Shown here: one piece after another, positions 30,651-39,197 of the stretch
Position numbering within the stretch: the first letter of the stretch is position 1
Layout of the letters: each line of letters starts with the position of its first letter
IMG/VR virus record: IMGVR_UViG_3300031696_000008
Location: 1 to 50,912 of that record
Reading direction: 5' to 3' (one strand)
Length of the DNA stretch: 50,912 nt
DNA from: a virus
Position numbers and translations under genes: made by a program
The notes under the pieces: model-generated
The model's input: only the letters and a program-made list of their open reading frames with translations
Databases searched by the model: none
What the model was told of the DNA's origin: nothing

Positions 30651-32951
30651 TTAAAGAACACAAGACTCACAATAGTCATCGTATTCTTTATCACTCTTAA
30701 AGTCTTTACGTTCTGGATCCATTGTGGATTCATCTTCGCTTGCTAAGTCATTTGTATTAAAATAATATAGCTGCTTACCACCATACTTATAGAAGGTTAT
30801 TAAGTCCTTCATCATCTCTGACATAGGGACTTTGTTATCTTCGTACTGGGCAGGGTTATAACTTGTGTTAACAGATATCCCTTGGTCAACATACTTCTGT
30901 AGAACAGCCATGATCTTCAAGTAACCATCCGGTCCTTTCTGATCCCATAGTAAATCGTACTTGTTTTTAAGGCTGTGAATCTGTGGAACAACCTGTGCCA
31001 TGACTCCATCCTTAGATTGCTTGTAAGATACTAGGGCACGCGGTGGTTCTATGCCATTTGTTGAATTACTGATCTGTGCAGACGTTTCTGCGGGCATAAT
31101 GGCCATTAACGTGGAATTTCTGATCCCGTGGTCCAAAAGCTCGCGCCTGAGTGCCGACCATGGCATTCTTTCGACGGACTTGACTAATTCATTGACCTCA
31201 GGCTTGTAGGTGTCTAAGGGTAGTATACCATGGCCGTACTTAGTTTCGCTGTTTTTAGGACATTTACCTTGCTCTTTTGCTAGATTTACGCTAGCTTTGA
31301 TCAAATAGTAGCTCCAAGCCTCTGCATACTCATCCACAGTAGCTAAAGCACCTTCATCATACTTCAAACCACGCTTGGCAAGGAAGTATGCGAAGTTAAT
31401 GATGCCTACACCTAACGGTCGACGGTTCATTGTTGAACGTTGAGCTGCAAGAACAGGATAGTCTTGGTAATCTAATAGGGCATCTAGTGCACGTACAGAT
31501 AATTCACAGTACTTCTCGAAGTCCTTAGGATCATTGATCAATCCCCAATTGATTGCACTCAATGTACATAGACTGATCTCACCTTTGTCAGCATCGTCAT
31601 AAGAGTCTAAGCCATAACTTGGCAAGTTGATCTCACAACAGAGGTTGGACTGGTGGATAGGTGCTTCCTTCTCAATGAATGATCCATGAGTATTTGCATG
31701 GTCCACATTCTGTAGGTATATACGGCCTGTCTCTTTACGTTCCGTTAGGAATTGGGAGAAGACCTCAACTGCTGGTAATGTCTTCTTACGAATCTTACGG
31801 ATCTTCTCGTATTTTTCATATAAGGTTTGGAATAGATCTTGGTCCTCAAAAAATGCATCATATAATCCAGGGACATCGTTAGGACTAAAAAATGTAATGT
31901 TTCCACCGGTTAACAGCCTCTCATACATAAGCTTGTTAAATTGGAATGCATAGTCCATATTACGTACGCGTGTTTCATCTGTGCCTCTGTTGTTTTTAAG
32001 TACCACTAGATCTTCGAATTCGTAATGCCACACAGGAAGATATACTGTTGCTGCTCCACCTCGTACTCCGCCTTGCGAACAAGACTTGACGGATGCTTGG
32101 AATAATTTTAAGAATGGTATAAGTCCAGTGTGTACCACTGATCCATCACCGATATGTGACCCTGCCGCTCTGATCTTACCAGCGTTAATACCTAATCCAG
32201 CTTTCTTACTAATGTATTTAACAATAGAGGTTGACGTTGCATTGATAGAGTCTAATGAGTCATTTGTTTCCAGCACAACGCACGACGAAAATTGACGTGT
32301 AGGAGTACGTACTCCAGCCATAATAGGTGTTGGCAAAGAAATATAGAATTGGCTGATGGCATTGTAGAAGTCCTTGACATGCGTCATGCGCTTGCCGTTG
32401 TACTTAGCAAACAAGGTCATGGCAATCATCACATACAACACCTGAGGTGTTTCGTATATAATACCTGTTGATCTGTTCTGTACAAGATACTTAGAACGCA
32501 TCTGTTCCATGCCAGCATAGGTGAAATCATCATCACGACGGTGATCAAGTATGTGGTTGTTTATATAATCAATATCAGATTCAGTGTACTTGTTTAGAAT
32601 GTCTTTGTCATATACACCAGCTTCGATGTTGTGATCAATGATATCTTGCAAGTGCCACGGGTCTTTATCACCATAGACAGCTTTCTTCAACTTATAATTA
32701 ATAAGCCTTGCTGCTACGGTTTGATAGTTGGGGGTGGACTCAGTGATTAACTCAGCCGAGGATTTGATTAGAAGATCATGGATTGATGTGGATTGCATTG
32801 CATCATACAATTGAACGTTAGCACGCATTTCTATTTCAGAAATACTAACCCCAATTAAGTTATCGCAAGCCCATTCAAGTACTTGATGGATCTTATTAAT
32901 ATTGAACGGCTCAGTTTTACCACTGCGCTTGGTTACGAAAATTGAGGTCAT
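30651..32951 (-). CDS. nrdA: Class Ia ribonucleotide reductase alpha subunit
   Basis: At 766 aa it is close to T4 NrdA (754 aa). The N-terminal ATP-cone region (residues 1-90, VTKRSGKTEPFNINKIHQVLEWA) is followed by QFSSCVV (active-site Cys, about 221-227) and NLCCEINLPS (about 435-444, with conserved Asn, Cys and Glu). The C-terminus CESCVL gives the redox pair that glutaredoxin reduces. It has its own early-type promoter and is a single-gene unit or nearly so. Confidence 0.93.
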   Translation of the reverse strand: MTSIFVTKRSGKTEPFNINKIHQVLEWACDNLIGVSISEIEMRANVQLYDAMQSTSIHDLLIKSSAELITESTPNYQTVAARLINYKLKKAVYGDKDPWHLQDIIDHNIEAGVYDKDILNKYTESDIDYINNHILDHRRDDDFTYAGMEQMRSKYLVQNRSTGIIYETPQVLYVMIAMTLFAKYNGKRMTHVKDFYNAISQFYISLPTPIMAGVRTPTRQFSSCVVLETNDSLDSINATSTSIVKYISKKAGLGINAGKIRAAGSHIGDGSVVHTGLIPFLKLFQASVKSCSQGGVRGGAATVYLPVWHYEFEDLVVLKNNRGTDETRVRNMDYAFQFNKLMYERLLTGGNITFFSPNDVPGLYDAFFEDQDLFQTLYEKYEKIRKIRKKTLPAVEVFSQFLTERKETGRIYLQNVDHANTHGSFIEKEAPIHQSNLCCEINLPSYGLDSYDDADKGEISLCTLSAINWGLINDPKDFEKYCELSVRALDALLDYQDYPVLAAQRSTMNRRPLGVGIINFAYFLAKRGLKYDEGALATVDEYAEAWSYYLIKASVNLAKEQGKCPKNSETKYGHGILPLDTYKPEVNELVKSVERMPWSALRRELLDHGIRNSTLMAIMPAETSAQISNSTNGIEPPRALVSYKQSKDGVMAQVVPQIHSLKNKYDLLWDQKGPDGYLKIMAVLQKYVDQGISVNTSYNPAQYEDNKVPMSEMMKDLITFYKYGGKQLYYFNTNDLASEDESTMDPERKDFKSDKEYDDYCESCVL

Positions 32952-32983
32952 GTCACTCCAGATTAATTTAAAATTGTAGGTAT

Positions 32984-33011
32984 ATTATATCACGCTAAGC
33001 GTGTATGTACA
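32984..33011 (-). promoter_or_regulatory. Early-type promoter for nrdA
   Basis: The minus strand reads TGTACA, 16 bp, TGATATAAT, 33 nt upstream of the nrdA ATG. Confidence 0.75.
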
Positions 33012-33014
33012 CAG

Positions 33015-33551
33015 TTACAAGATATTATTAATAGATATAAAAATATTTTCTTGTGTTTTATATATAGGAACGCCAGCGAAGTATCCCACTGGGTCTATAG
33101 ATTCTAAATTCACAATGGAACCTTTGTTGCTTTCCAGCAAGGTGTGATTTAGCATATGAAGACCTGTAGTAAGGTCCTTGTACTCTTCGTTTAGGTCGAG
33201 AGCGGTGTTGTGTCCTAAGTCTTCTAACACTTTGAGGATATCTTCTTCTGCCATACCGGTCTCTTCCTTTAGAAGGTAGAGTGCCGCAGCATACGAAGCA
33301 ATTTTAGATTTACCGAATGGTACTTTCTCTAGAATCCTTTTGATATTAAAGACCAGCTTATGAAAAACAGTATAAGCTTTCTTTTGATCCGGAGTTTGAT
33401 CCTTACTCTTAACAAGCAACTTACCTTTGTCGTCAATTACACCTTCTTCAAATGCTTCGGTGTCTTTCCACTGTGTGGTAAGTAGGCGTACAAACTTATA
33501 TGTAATGAATAAGTCTACCGCACTCTCTTTTAAGTATTGGCTCTGGCTCAT
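33015..33551 (-). CDS. Conserved T4-like phage protein, 178 aa
   Basis: The protein is mostly helical. Conserved-looking blocks are YKFVRLLTTQWKDTEAFEEGVIDDKGK (about 18-44), KKAYTVFHKLVFNIKRILEKVPFGKSKIASYAAALYLLKEE (about 56-96) and a C-terminal PVGYFAGVPIYKTQENIFI. The same pattern occurs in marine T4-like phages next to the following gene, always as an unknown as far as I recall. The start overlaps the stop of the 118-aa gene. A structural or packaging role is possible but unproven. Confidence 0.6.
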   Translation of the reverse strand: MSQSQYLKESAVDLFITYKFVRLLTTQWKDTEAFEEGVIDDKGKLLVKSKDQTPDQKKAYTVFHKLVFNIKRILEKVPFGKSKIASYAAALYLLKEETGMAEEDILKVLEDLGHNTALDLNEEYKDLTTGLHMLNHTLLESNKGSIVNLESIDPVGYFAGVPIYKTQENIFISINNIL

Positions 33552-33904
33552 ATTTTCCTTAATACATCTATAATCGTTGGGTCCAATGGAACCTCAACAT
33601 AATCTTGTTCCGGTAAATAGTTTAAATATACCAAAAATGTTTTTACTATACCTAGTAACGACTTGTCAGTCTTAGACATAAGGATCTCAGCACAAATGCC
33701 AGGACCCAATACATTACCTAGTATGATAATATGATTTAGTATTAACCGCTCCTTCAAATCGTCGTCACGGTAATACCTATTGACTAGTCGGTTGATATAT
33801 TTAAACCTGGATATATCTTCCTTAAAGTCTTCAGTGGTTGCCCACTTGTCTTTTTGATAGTGCTTCGCAGCATATAGTTCGAAGTTGTTTTTATTCAGTC
33901 TCAT
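33548..33904 (-). CDS. Conserved T4-like phage protein, 118 aa
   Basis: The helical protein contains FELYAAKHYQ..WATTEDFKEDISRFKYINRLVNRYY (residues 8-45) and LILNHIIILGNVLGPGICAEIL (about 53-74). This pattern is common in T4-like marine phages (a DUF7207-type annotation from memory). It overlaps the 178-aa gene by 4 nt, and the pair is conserved together. The function is unknown. Confidence 0.6.
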   Translation of the reverse strand: MRLNKNNFELYAAKHYQKDKWATTEDFKEDISRFKYINRLVNRYYRDDDLKERLILNHIIILGNVLGPGICAEILMSKTDKSLLGIVKTFLVYLNYLPEQDYVEVPLDPTIIDVLRKI

Positions 33905-33931
33905 AATATATCTATCCTAGTAAAGGGGGTA

Positions 33932-34216
33932 TTACTTTTTCTTAGACCAAACTTTCTTCTTCTTTGCTGGTTTCTCTACTACCACTTCTTCTACAACTTC
34001 ATCAATCTCTTCCTTAGTCATGTAGTCAACTTCATGAATGGTATCAACTGGATATTTCGGAGCTTCTTCTTTTACTCCGTTCCATGCATCCATAAACGCT
34101 TTGCTGTGGATATAGAAGGTATTGTCGTTAGCTACTAACATTACACCGTCTTTGCTCTTAATTCCACTGGGTGTTGCAACGCTATCTGCTAATGCACCTG
34201 TTTTTCTTAATGCCAT
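33932..34216 (-). CDS. Hypothetical protein, 94 aa, Lys-rich C-terminus
   Basis: The N-terminal half has a compact beta-like segment (GVMLVANDNTFYIHSKAFMDAW, about 24-45). The C-terminal half is acidic (MTKEEIDEVVEEVVVE) and then very basic (PAKKKKVWSKKK). A GGAGAAG site precedes the ATG. It is unrecognised; the basic tail may contact DNA. Confidence 0.55.
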   Translation of the reverse strand: MALRKTGALADSVATPSGIKSKDGVMLVANDNTFYIHSKAFMDAWNGVKEEAPKYPVDTIHEVDYMTKEEIDEVVEEVVVEKPAKKKKVWSKKK

Positions 34217-34227
34217 TGTACTTCTCC

Positions 34228-35052
34228 TTATGTAGTTTTTATGTCTGACAACCAGAAAGTTTTAAATGTCTCTGATTCTTTCAATTTTACTTTAACGTGA
34301 TTACTTCCTAATGTATCTATAACACCTGCTTGACCATCAGTCGTAACAACACTATCATTCACACTAAATAGTTTACCCGCCACATACTTCTCACGAAGCT
34401 TGGACGAACTCTTTAATTTGATATCTTGTCTAAAAGATTTCTCTTCTTTTAAACCCATTCCCGAACGGACTGCATTCATTAGTCCTTCCGAGTCTTTGAA
34501 TCTCTTTGGTAGGCCGGAACTGAATGCAATTAGATCATTCTTACCTGCCGCAGCTCTCATCTTAGAGGCTGACATACCTTCAGCACCATCAGCATCTGGA
34601 TCTCTCTCGCCAGCACTAATGATTTTAATAGAGGTAAAGTCATAGAAACCATGTCTACCCTTCACACCATTATACTTATCCACCAGCTTTTCAAACTCTT
34701 GTATTCTATCTGATCCAACAAATAACTCTAGGTTTTTAAACCCATCATTATGTGCTATAACCAATGCATCAAATATAGTCTTAACGTTCTTATCCATTAG
34801 GATGTGACGTGCATGCGATGGGAATACCTTACGCATAAACTTTACTTTAGTCTTCCAATCCAATGGATTCTTTTTGTTGTCCTGTGACTGTGTTGCATAC
34901 ACCCGGTGTTCGCCAGAACCTTTAGACATACTTATGTCCAAGAGCTTTTCATGGCCTATAGTCGGAGGGTTAAACCGGCCGAAGTTAATCGTGACAGTTT
35001 CTGCCGCGGCCTCCTCGAGATAGTGTTCTTTAAAGGTATGCAATGTGATCAT
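34228..35052 (-). CDS. NMNAT-like nucleotidyltransferase (HxGH superfamily)
   Basis: The ATG at 35052 overlaps the TGA of the gene before (ATGA) and is preferred over one six codons upstream. Residues about 22-38 (TINFGRFNPPTIGHEKL) carry the GRFxPxxxGH nucleotide-binding motif and SASKMRAA near 160-167 corresponds to the second motif (ISSTxxR type). LELFVGSDR near 108-116 is also typical. The C-terminal 90 residues form an extra domain with a small beta barrel. The 274-aa enzyme may adenylylate NMN or a related substrate; specificity cannot be read from sequence. Confidence 0.7.
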   Translation of the reverse strand: MITLHTFKEHYLEEAAAETVTINFGRFNPPTIGHEKLLDISMSKGSGEHRVYATQSQDNKKNPLDWKTKVKFMRKVFPSHARHILMDKNVKTIFDALVIAHNDGFKNLELFVGSDRIQEFEKLVDKYNGVKGRHGFYDFTSIKIISAGERDPDADGAEGMSASKMRAAAGKNDLIAFSSGLPKRFKDSEGLMNAVRSGMGLKEEKSFRQDIKLKSSSKLREKYVAGKLFSVNDSVVTTDGQAGVIDTLGSNHVKVKLKESETFKTFWLSDIKTT

Positions 35053-36278
35053 CGTGATTCGGACTCCCATCCTTTAATAATGTCTTTGCTAAAGTTGTTG
35101 AAGCTAAATTCCATACGGTCAACAATCTTAACTGCACCATTAGTTAGGTGGTCTATGGCAACGTAGCCTTCAGCTCCTGTCACTCTAAAACCGTCTTTAG
35201 TCTTTACAAATGTATTTATACTATCCATACTGTCTAGGTGTGCCAACAACTTCTTCTTGGCTAGTACCAATTCATTCTGCATATCGAACATTGTTACTAG
35301 TCCAGCCTTATTAGCAGGAGAGAAGAATTCTAAGGCTTCTACTTTAGCGGCAGTCTTCCTGTCCTTACCCTTCTGGCTCTTCAATTTCTCTATTTCTTTA
35401 TCATATCGTGCATGAATCCATGTTATAAGTTCTTCAACATGTTTTGATGTATTGCTGATTTCAAGCTGGGCTCGTACCTTAGTATTACGGAAGGTATTAA
35501 TGAAGAGGTTAATGTCTTTGTTTGTAGATACTTCAGAGAGGGTGGATGAACTGATCTTTTGGAAGTGCTTACCAGCATTAGAAATATGCTTGGTGATTTC
35601 AGCTGTTTCTTTCTTAGATAATGTGGCTAGGCCAGATACGTCAGGGAAGTTAGCAGACTTTTGCCATACAGTTTTGACCTTCTTAAACGCAGCAACAGAC
35701 ACACCAAAGGATGCACTCATCGTTTCAAACGTTGAACCTGAATAATATGTATGCCACACCACACCAATCTTCGCTTGGAGGATTTCAGCAGCTGCTTCAA
35801 TAGGTACTGCATATACAATAGTGTTAGGGTGGAACGTTACGTACTTAATACCGTCAATGGTTTGCTTCTTAAGATCATCTTTGGTGAACATAATGTCACC
35901 TTGATAGACCCCTTTCTTTATACCAAGCTTACTTAACTCTTGGAAAGCAACTGTAAGCTTTTCTGCTAAGCCGCCAGATGTATCAGCTTGTACTTCTTTA
36001 ACTGACTTATATACCATAGGATTCTTATTAAAGATTCCTTTCTTAGCAACAAAGAACTGACCATCAGATGGGTCGATACCAGCGAATACGGCGGGTGCTC
36101 CATCCCATTTTACTGTGACTTGTTTTGTATCATTAGTATGACCTGCGAGCATATCTCGAAGATCACGTAATGCGAAAATGGCATCGCGAGCACCCTTTAC
36201 CCCACCGTCTATTACCATATCCTCTATGTGAGTCATATGTGTATTCTTAGCTTCCGCTATGTGTCGTTTTAAGTTCAT
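35049..36278 (-). CDS. Ligase-fold nucleotidyltransferase-like protein, 409 aa
   Basis: The start at 36278 (MNLKRHIAEAKN) lies one base after the upstream stop. Residues 54-66 (VTVKWDGAPAVFA) contain a KxDG motif (Lys57, Asp59, Gly60), the nucleotide-attachment signature of DNA/RNA ligases. FFVAKKGIF, GVYQGDIMFT and IGVVWHTYYSG follow in ligase-like order. The second half is a long charged helical region. This fits a family common in cyanophages (DUF6267 from memory). Ligase, capping-like or virion-internal roles are possible. It is co-transcribed with the NMNAT-like gene. Confidence 0.6.
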   Translation of the reverse strand: MNLKRHIAEAKNTHMTHIEDMVIDGGVKGARDAIFALRDLRDMLAGHTNDTKQVTVKWDGAPAVFAGIDPSDGQFFVAKKGIFNKNPMVYKSVKEVQADTSGGLAEKLTVAFQELSKLGIKKGVYQGDIMFTKDDLKKQTIDGIKYVTFHPNTIVYAVPIEAAAEILQAKIGVVWHTYYSGSTFETMSASFGVSVAAFKKVKTVWQKSANFPDVSGLATLSKKETAEITKHISNAGKHFQKISSSTLSEVSTNKDINLFINTFRNTKVRAQLEISNTSKHVEELITWIHARYDKEIEKLKSQKGKDRKTAAKVEALEFFSPANKAGLVTMFDMQNELVLAKKKLLAHLDSMDSINTFVKTKDGFRVTGAEGYVAIDHLTNGAVKIVDRMEFSFNNFSKDIIKGWESESR

Positions 36279-36279
36279 A

Positions 36280-37746
36280 TTATTTAAATCCAAACTGTTG
36301 TAATCCTGCGGTGTCTACTTTATCTACTTCAAATTCAAAGAAAGCCATAACAGCTTCGTACCCCATTTTAATTAATTGTTTCACTTTATTCATTACTTTG
36401 CTATAAAGATTAGATAGCCAGCCTTTTAATTTCTGAAATAACTGTGCTTCGCTGATAGTGCCTTCAGTCAATAATTCTCTGTGGAAATTCTGTTCTTCTA
36501 TTAACATCATGTCAGAAAACGTCGGTGCCATTTCAGATACTGTTAATCTAAATGATCCTACTGTGGCTGAAGTTCCTTGGGCTGATACTTTAGAACCCGT
36601 TGGAGTCTTAGGTGATATTCTAACCACAACTTTTTTAGCAAGCTTATCAATGAATGGTGCTGGTTTGTTTCTGCCTAATGATAGTTGTACCACATTATTA
36701 TTGGTACCACTAGCAGGATCAAACTCAACCATCCAATTAGAATTAGCGTGTGCGTCAGGTGTAAATTTAAAGTCACCAGTGGCCGCTTCGTATACAAAGA
36801 ACCTTCTAAACTCTTGATTATCTTCAAAGAACTTTCTAAATACTGGGTTAAGTTCTTTCATTGAAGATTTCCAATCAATGATTTCATTTTGTTTAGCTTC
36901 GTATTCTTTCTTATCAAACTTTATGTCTAGCTGTCGTTTACTGTTACCGACCTTGGCCTTAACGCCCTTAGGCATAGTTTTATTTTTGATTGATGTGATG
37001 ATTGTATTAATATTGCCAGGCACTGTAATTTTCTTAAGCACTGGGTCTAAGTCTTTCATCAACTTGTGAATTTCTTTAGGTGCATCACTTCCCATACTAG
37101 CTATTGCAGCGTGGAATGTTGATATAGTTTCTTCCCTATACCCAGACATTACCTGAGATCCACCCTTTTGCTTAAGGGATATATTGATACCGTCTGTTGA
37201 ATACAAATCCGTTTTAGGTGTGCCGTTAGATCCTAACCATTTAGGATTAAGTTTACCTGAACCTGATCCAAAGTGAATCATTGAATTGGGTGAAGCCTTT
37301 GTTTTAGATCTAATGTCTGCCACAATACCTGTAGCAATGTCCTTACCTAAATCATATGTTTCTTGCTTTAACCCAAATGTATCTTTAGCTTTTTCAAAGC
37401 CGCCGTTATATGCAACAACGATAACTGCTTCCATATCAGTGGCACTTACTTTACCGGCTGCTTCTGTTATAGATGATGATTCATATCGGGATTTGCGAGC
37501 GGACACCTTAGCGAAAGCTTTACGGTCTACACCGAAATGATCTGCAGCAATACCTTCGATATGTAATTTGGATAAACCCTTTGACATGACGTCTGGGTTT
37601 TTTAATAAAGCTTCAGCCATAAGCAACGCAGCCTTGAATTTATCATGCTGTTCATGCCTGTATACTGTGCGCCTTACACTCTTGGGAAGCAAAGCAATTA
37701 AGCTGGTTCCTGAGGTTTTTGATACTGATTCTTTAAAATTTAACAT
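36280..37746 (-). CDS. Large conserved phage protein with possible PD-(D/E)xK domain, 488 aa
   Basis: Residues about 165-210 (NPKWLGSNGTPKTDLYSTDGINISLKQKGGSQVMSG) give a D...SLKxK arrangement like that of restriction-type nucleases. The C-terminus (about 430-488) is helical and amphipathic. A TATAAATA late promoter lies 32 nt upstream, so it is probably made late, perhaps packaged with the two nucleotidyltransferase-like proteins that follow. I do not know a confirmed function for the family. Confidence 0.5.
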   Translation of the reverse strand: MLNFKESVSKTSGTSLIALLPKSVRRTVYRHEQHDKFKAALLMAEALLKNPDVMSKGLSKLHIEGIAADHFGVDRKAFAKVSARKSRYESSSITEAAGKVSATDMEAVIVVAYNGGFEKAKDTFGLKQETYDLGKDIATGIVADIRSKTKASPNSMIHFGSGSGKLNPKWLGSNGTPKTDLYSTDGINISLKQKGGSQVMSGYREETISTFHAAIASMGSDAPKEIHKLMKDLDPVLKKITVPGNINTIITSIKNKTMPKGVKAKVGNSKRQLDIKFDKKEYEAKQNEIIDWKSSMKELNPVFRKFFEDNQEFRRFFVYEAATGDFKFTPDAHANSNWMVEFDPASGTNNNVVQLSLGRNKPAPFIDKLAKKVVVRISPKTPTGSKVSAQGTSATVGSFRLTVSEMAPTFSDMMLIEEQNFHRELLTEGTISEAQLFQKLKGWLSNLYSKVMNKVKQLIKMGYEAVMAFFEFEVDKVDTAGLQQFGFK

Positions 37747-37777
37747 TAAGACCTTTATAAATCTGAAGATATAAAGG

Positions 37778-37785
37778 TATTTATA
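37778..37785 (-). promoter_or_regulatory. T4-type late promoter for the 488-aa/ligase-like/NMNAT-like unit
   Basis: The minus strand reads TATAAATA in the 42-nt gap between the MazG-like gene and the 488-aa gene, 32 nt before the ATG at 37746. Confidence 0.7.
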
Positions 37786-37788
37786 CGA

Positions 37789-38061
37789 TTATAAATTCTT
37801 AATAATTTTGTTCAAATCCTTGATGCCACTAAATTTCTTAAGCTTCTGCATCTTAGGTTCCATATGAGTTGCCATACGTTCTATATTAACATATCCATAG
37901 TAATCTAGGATAGCTATCATAGCAAATACATCACCCAACTCCTGCTCAAGCTTAGCTTTATTCTCTTCGTCATTCACACCAAATCTAATTAACTTAGAAT
38001 TGGCCTGAATAACCTCTGCACATTCTTCTGAAAGAATGGTTAGCGTTTCTTTAAAGTTCAT
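37789..38061 (-). CDS. MazG-like nucleotide pyrophosphohydrolase, 90 aa
   Basis: The protein has SEECAEVIQANSKLIRFG (residues 11-28) and LEQELGDVFAMIAILDYYG (38-56), the ExxE...ExxD metal sites of all-alpha NTP pyrophosphatases. It has the size of a single-domain MazG-like unit. Such phage enzymes cleave dNTPs or ppGpp-like nucleotides. In a phage that replaces dC, a dCTPase role analogous to T4 gp56 is possible. It overlaps the 103-aa gene by 11 nt. Confidence 0.7.
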   Translation of the reverse strand: MNFKETLTILSEECAEVIQANSKLIRFGVNDEENKAKLEQELGDVFAMIAILDYYGYVNIERMATHMEPKMQKLKKFSGIKDLNKIIKNL

Positions 38062-38362
38062 TTTTTTCTTTAGGACCTAATACAAAGTCCTGTTTCTCCA
38101 TAGTATCGTCTAAGATACTTCTTAATATATCACCCAGCGCTTCATTGAACTTGGTGTCACCGTGAGGATTATCACCTGGATAATCAACCACTTCATAATC
38201 AAAGTTAATGGACTTGGTGGTGTCATTTAGTTTTACATCCATGTAACGATATATGACGTCATGGTATTCACCACCCTCCATTCGTATATACCAATGACTA
38301 TCGTCCCTGCCATGTTGATCTACGAATGACCATTTCTCGAATGGTATAAATTTACTTGTCAT
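38051..38362 (-). CDS. Hypothetical protein, 103 aa
   Basis: The start at 38362 (MTSKFIPFEKWSFVDQ) is preceded by AAGGGT and overlaps the upstream 3' end by 11 nt. The longer frame from 38431 would overlap that gene far more. It has HWYIRMEGGEYHDVIYRYMDVK and NFDYEVVDYPGDNPHGDTKFNEALG segments and an acidic end. It is unrecognised. Confidence 0.55.
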   Translation of the reverse strand: MTSKFIPFEKWSFVDQHGRDDSHWYIRMEGGEYHDVIYRYMDVKLNDTTKSINFDYEVVDYPGDNPHGDTKFNEALGDILRSILDDTMEKQDFVLGPKEKNEL

Positions 38363-38609
38363 GTGTACCCTTATCAATGTATGAGTATATACCAGCCTGC
38401 GAACGTTTTTCCCAGCACTCAATAATATCATCTCTGATATATTCTATTGGAGTGCCAGTTGGATATTCATGCTTCCATTGGCCTGCTAGTAGCATAGCAT
38501 TCTTATTGATGGTTTTAATCCTACGCTTCTCGTAGTACTCACCGCGGCGTGATTCAATCTTATCTAAAAACCTTTTAGAATAAGTTTGGTTAAATAAACT
38601 TTTAAGCAT
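38352..38609 (-). CDS. Hypothetical protein, 85 aa
   Basis: This basic, helical protein has FLDKIESRRGEYYEKRRIKTINKNAM (about 14-39) and WEKRSQAGIYSYIDKG near the end. The ATG overlaps the stop region of the 42-aa basic peptide gene. It is unrecognised. Confidence 0.5.
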   Translation of the reverse strand: MLKSLFNQTYSKRFLDKIESRRGEYYEKRRIKTINKNAMLLAGQWKHEYPTGTPIEYIRDDIIECWEKRSQAGIYSYIDKGTHDK

Positions 38610-38730
38610 TTTTACACCTAGGGGATGTTGGATGGCGCTTGCATCTATATGTGCCGTGGCTCATATTCTTCTTAGTGCGTCGAACACCTTTTGCTGGTTG
38701 CTTAACATACGGTACTGTTGTCTTACCCAT
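38602..38730 (-). CDS. Small basic peptide, 42 aa
   Basis: The frame starts MGKTTVPYVKQPAKGVRRTK and continues with a Cys/His-containing part (YRCKRHPTSPRCKN). A GGAG site lies 8 nt before the ATG, and the ATG overlaps the stop of the dCMP deaminase gene (TAATG), which makes translation likely. The high Lys/Arg content suggests nucleic-acid binding. Confidence 0.55.
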   Translation of the reverse strand: MGKTTVPYVKQPAKGVRRTKKNMSHGTYRCKRHPTSPRCKNA

Positions 38731-39197
38731 TATTCTTTCTCCACTTCTATTAAATACATTACCTCAGCCTCATTAAACATGGCCTGAGCGTTATCGATTG
38801 ATTCATTCCAAGTCTCATTGTAGTTGGCAGGTCTCATAGCTACAACCTTTTTAATACCAACCTGAATAATACCCTTGGCACATTCATTACAAGTAGGTAA
38901 ACCATAGACATATAATGTAGCATCCTTTAAAGATACCCCATTGAGTGAAGCATTATATATTGCATTCATCTCACCATGTACAATTAATTCATATTTTCTC
39001 TTACGATCATTTAATCTCTCATCAGAATCTTTGATTCCTCTAGGGAAACCATTGAATCCTTGTGCCAATATCTGACCGTCAGCTCCTACCACGATAGCCC
39101 CAATCTTTGTACTAGGATCTTTACTCCAAGTAGAAATTTGTTTGGCTAACTTCATATACTTATCAGACCATTCTTTGCTTTGAACTAAGGTGCTCAT
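38730..39197 (-). CDS. cd: dCMP deaminase
   Basis: The 155-aa protein has the zinc deaminase motifs HGEMNAI (His74, Glu76) and PTCNECAKGI (Cys103, Cys106), plus SKDPSTKIGAIVV near 25-37, as in T4 Cd (193 aa). It turns dCMP into dUMP for thymidylate synthesis and so competes with the dCMP hydroxymethylase encoded at 44517-45215. Its ATG overlaps the end of gene 41 (ATGA). Confidence 0.88.
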   Translation of the reverse strand: MSTLVQSKEWSDKYMKLAKQISTWSKDPSTKIGAIVVGADGQILAQGFNGFPRGIKDSDERLNDRKRKYELIVHGEMNAIYNASLNGVSLKDATLYVYGLPTCNECAKGIIQVGIKKVVAMRPANYNETWNESIDNAQAMFNEAEVMYLIEVEKE

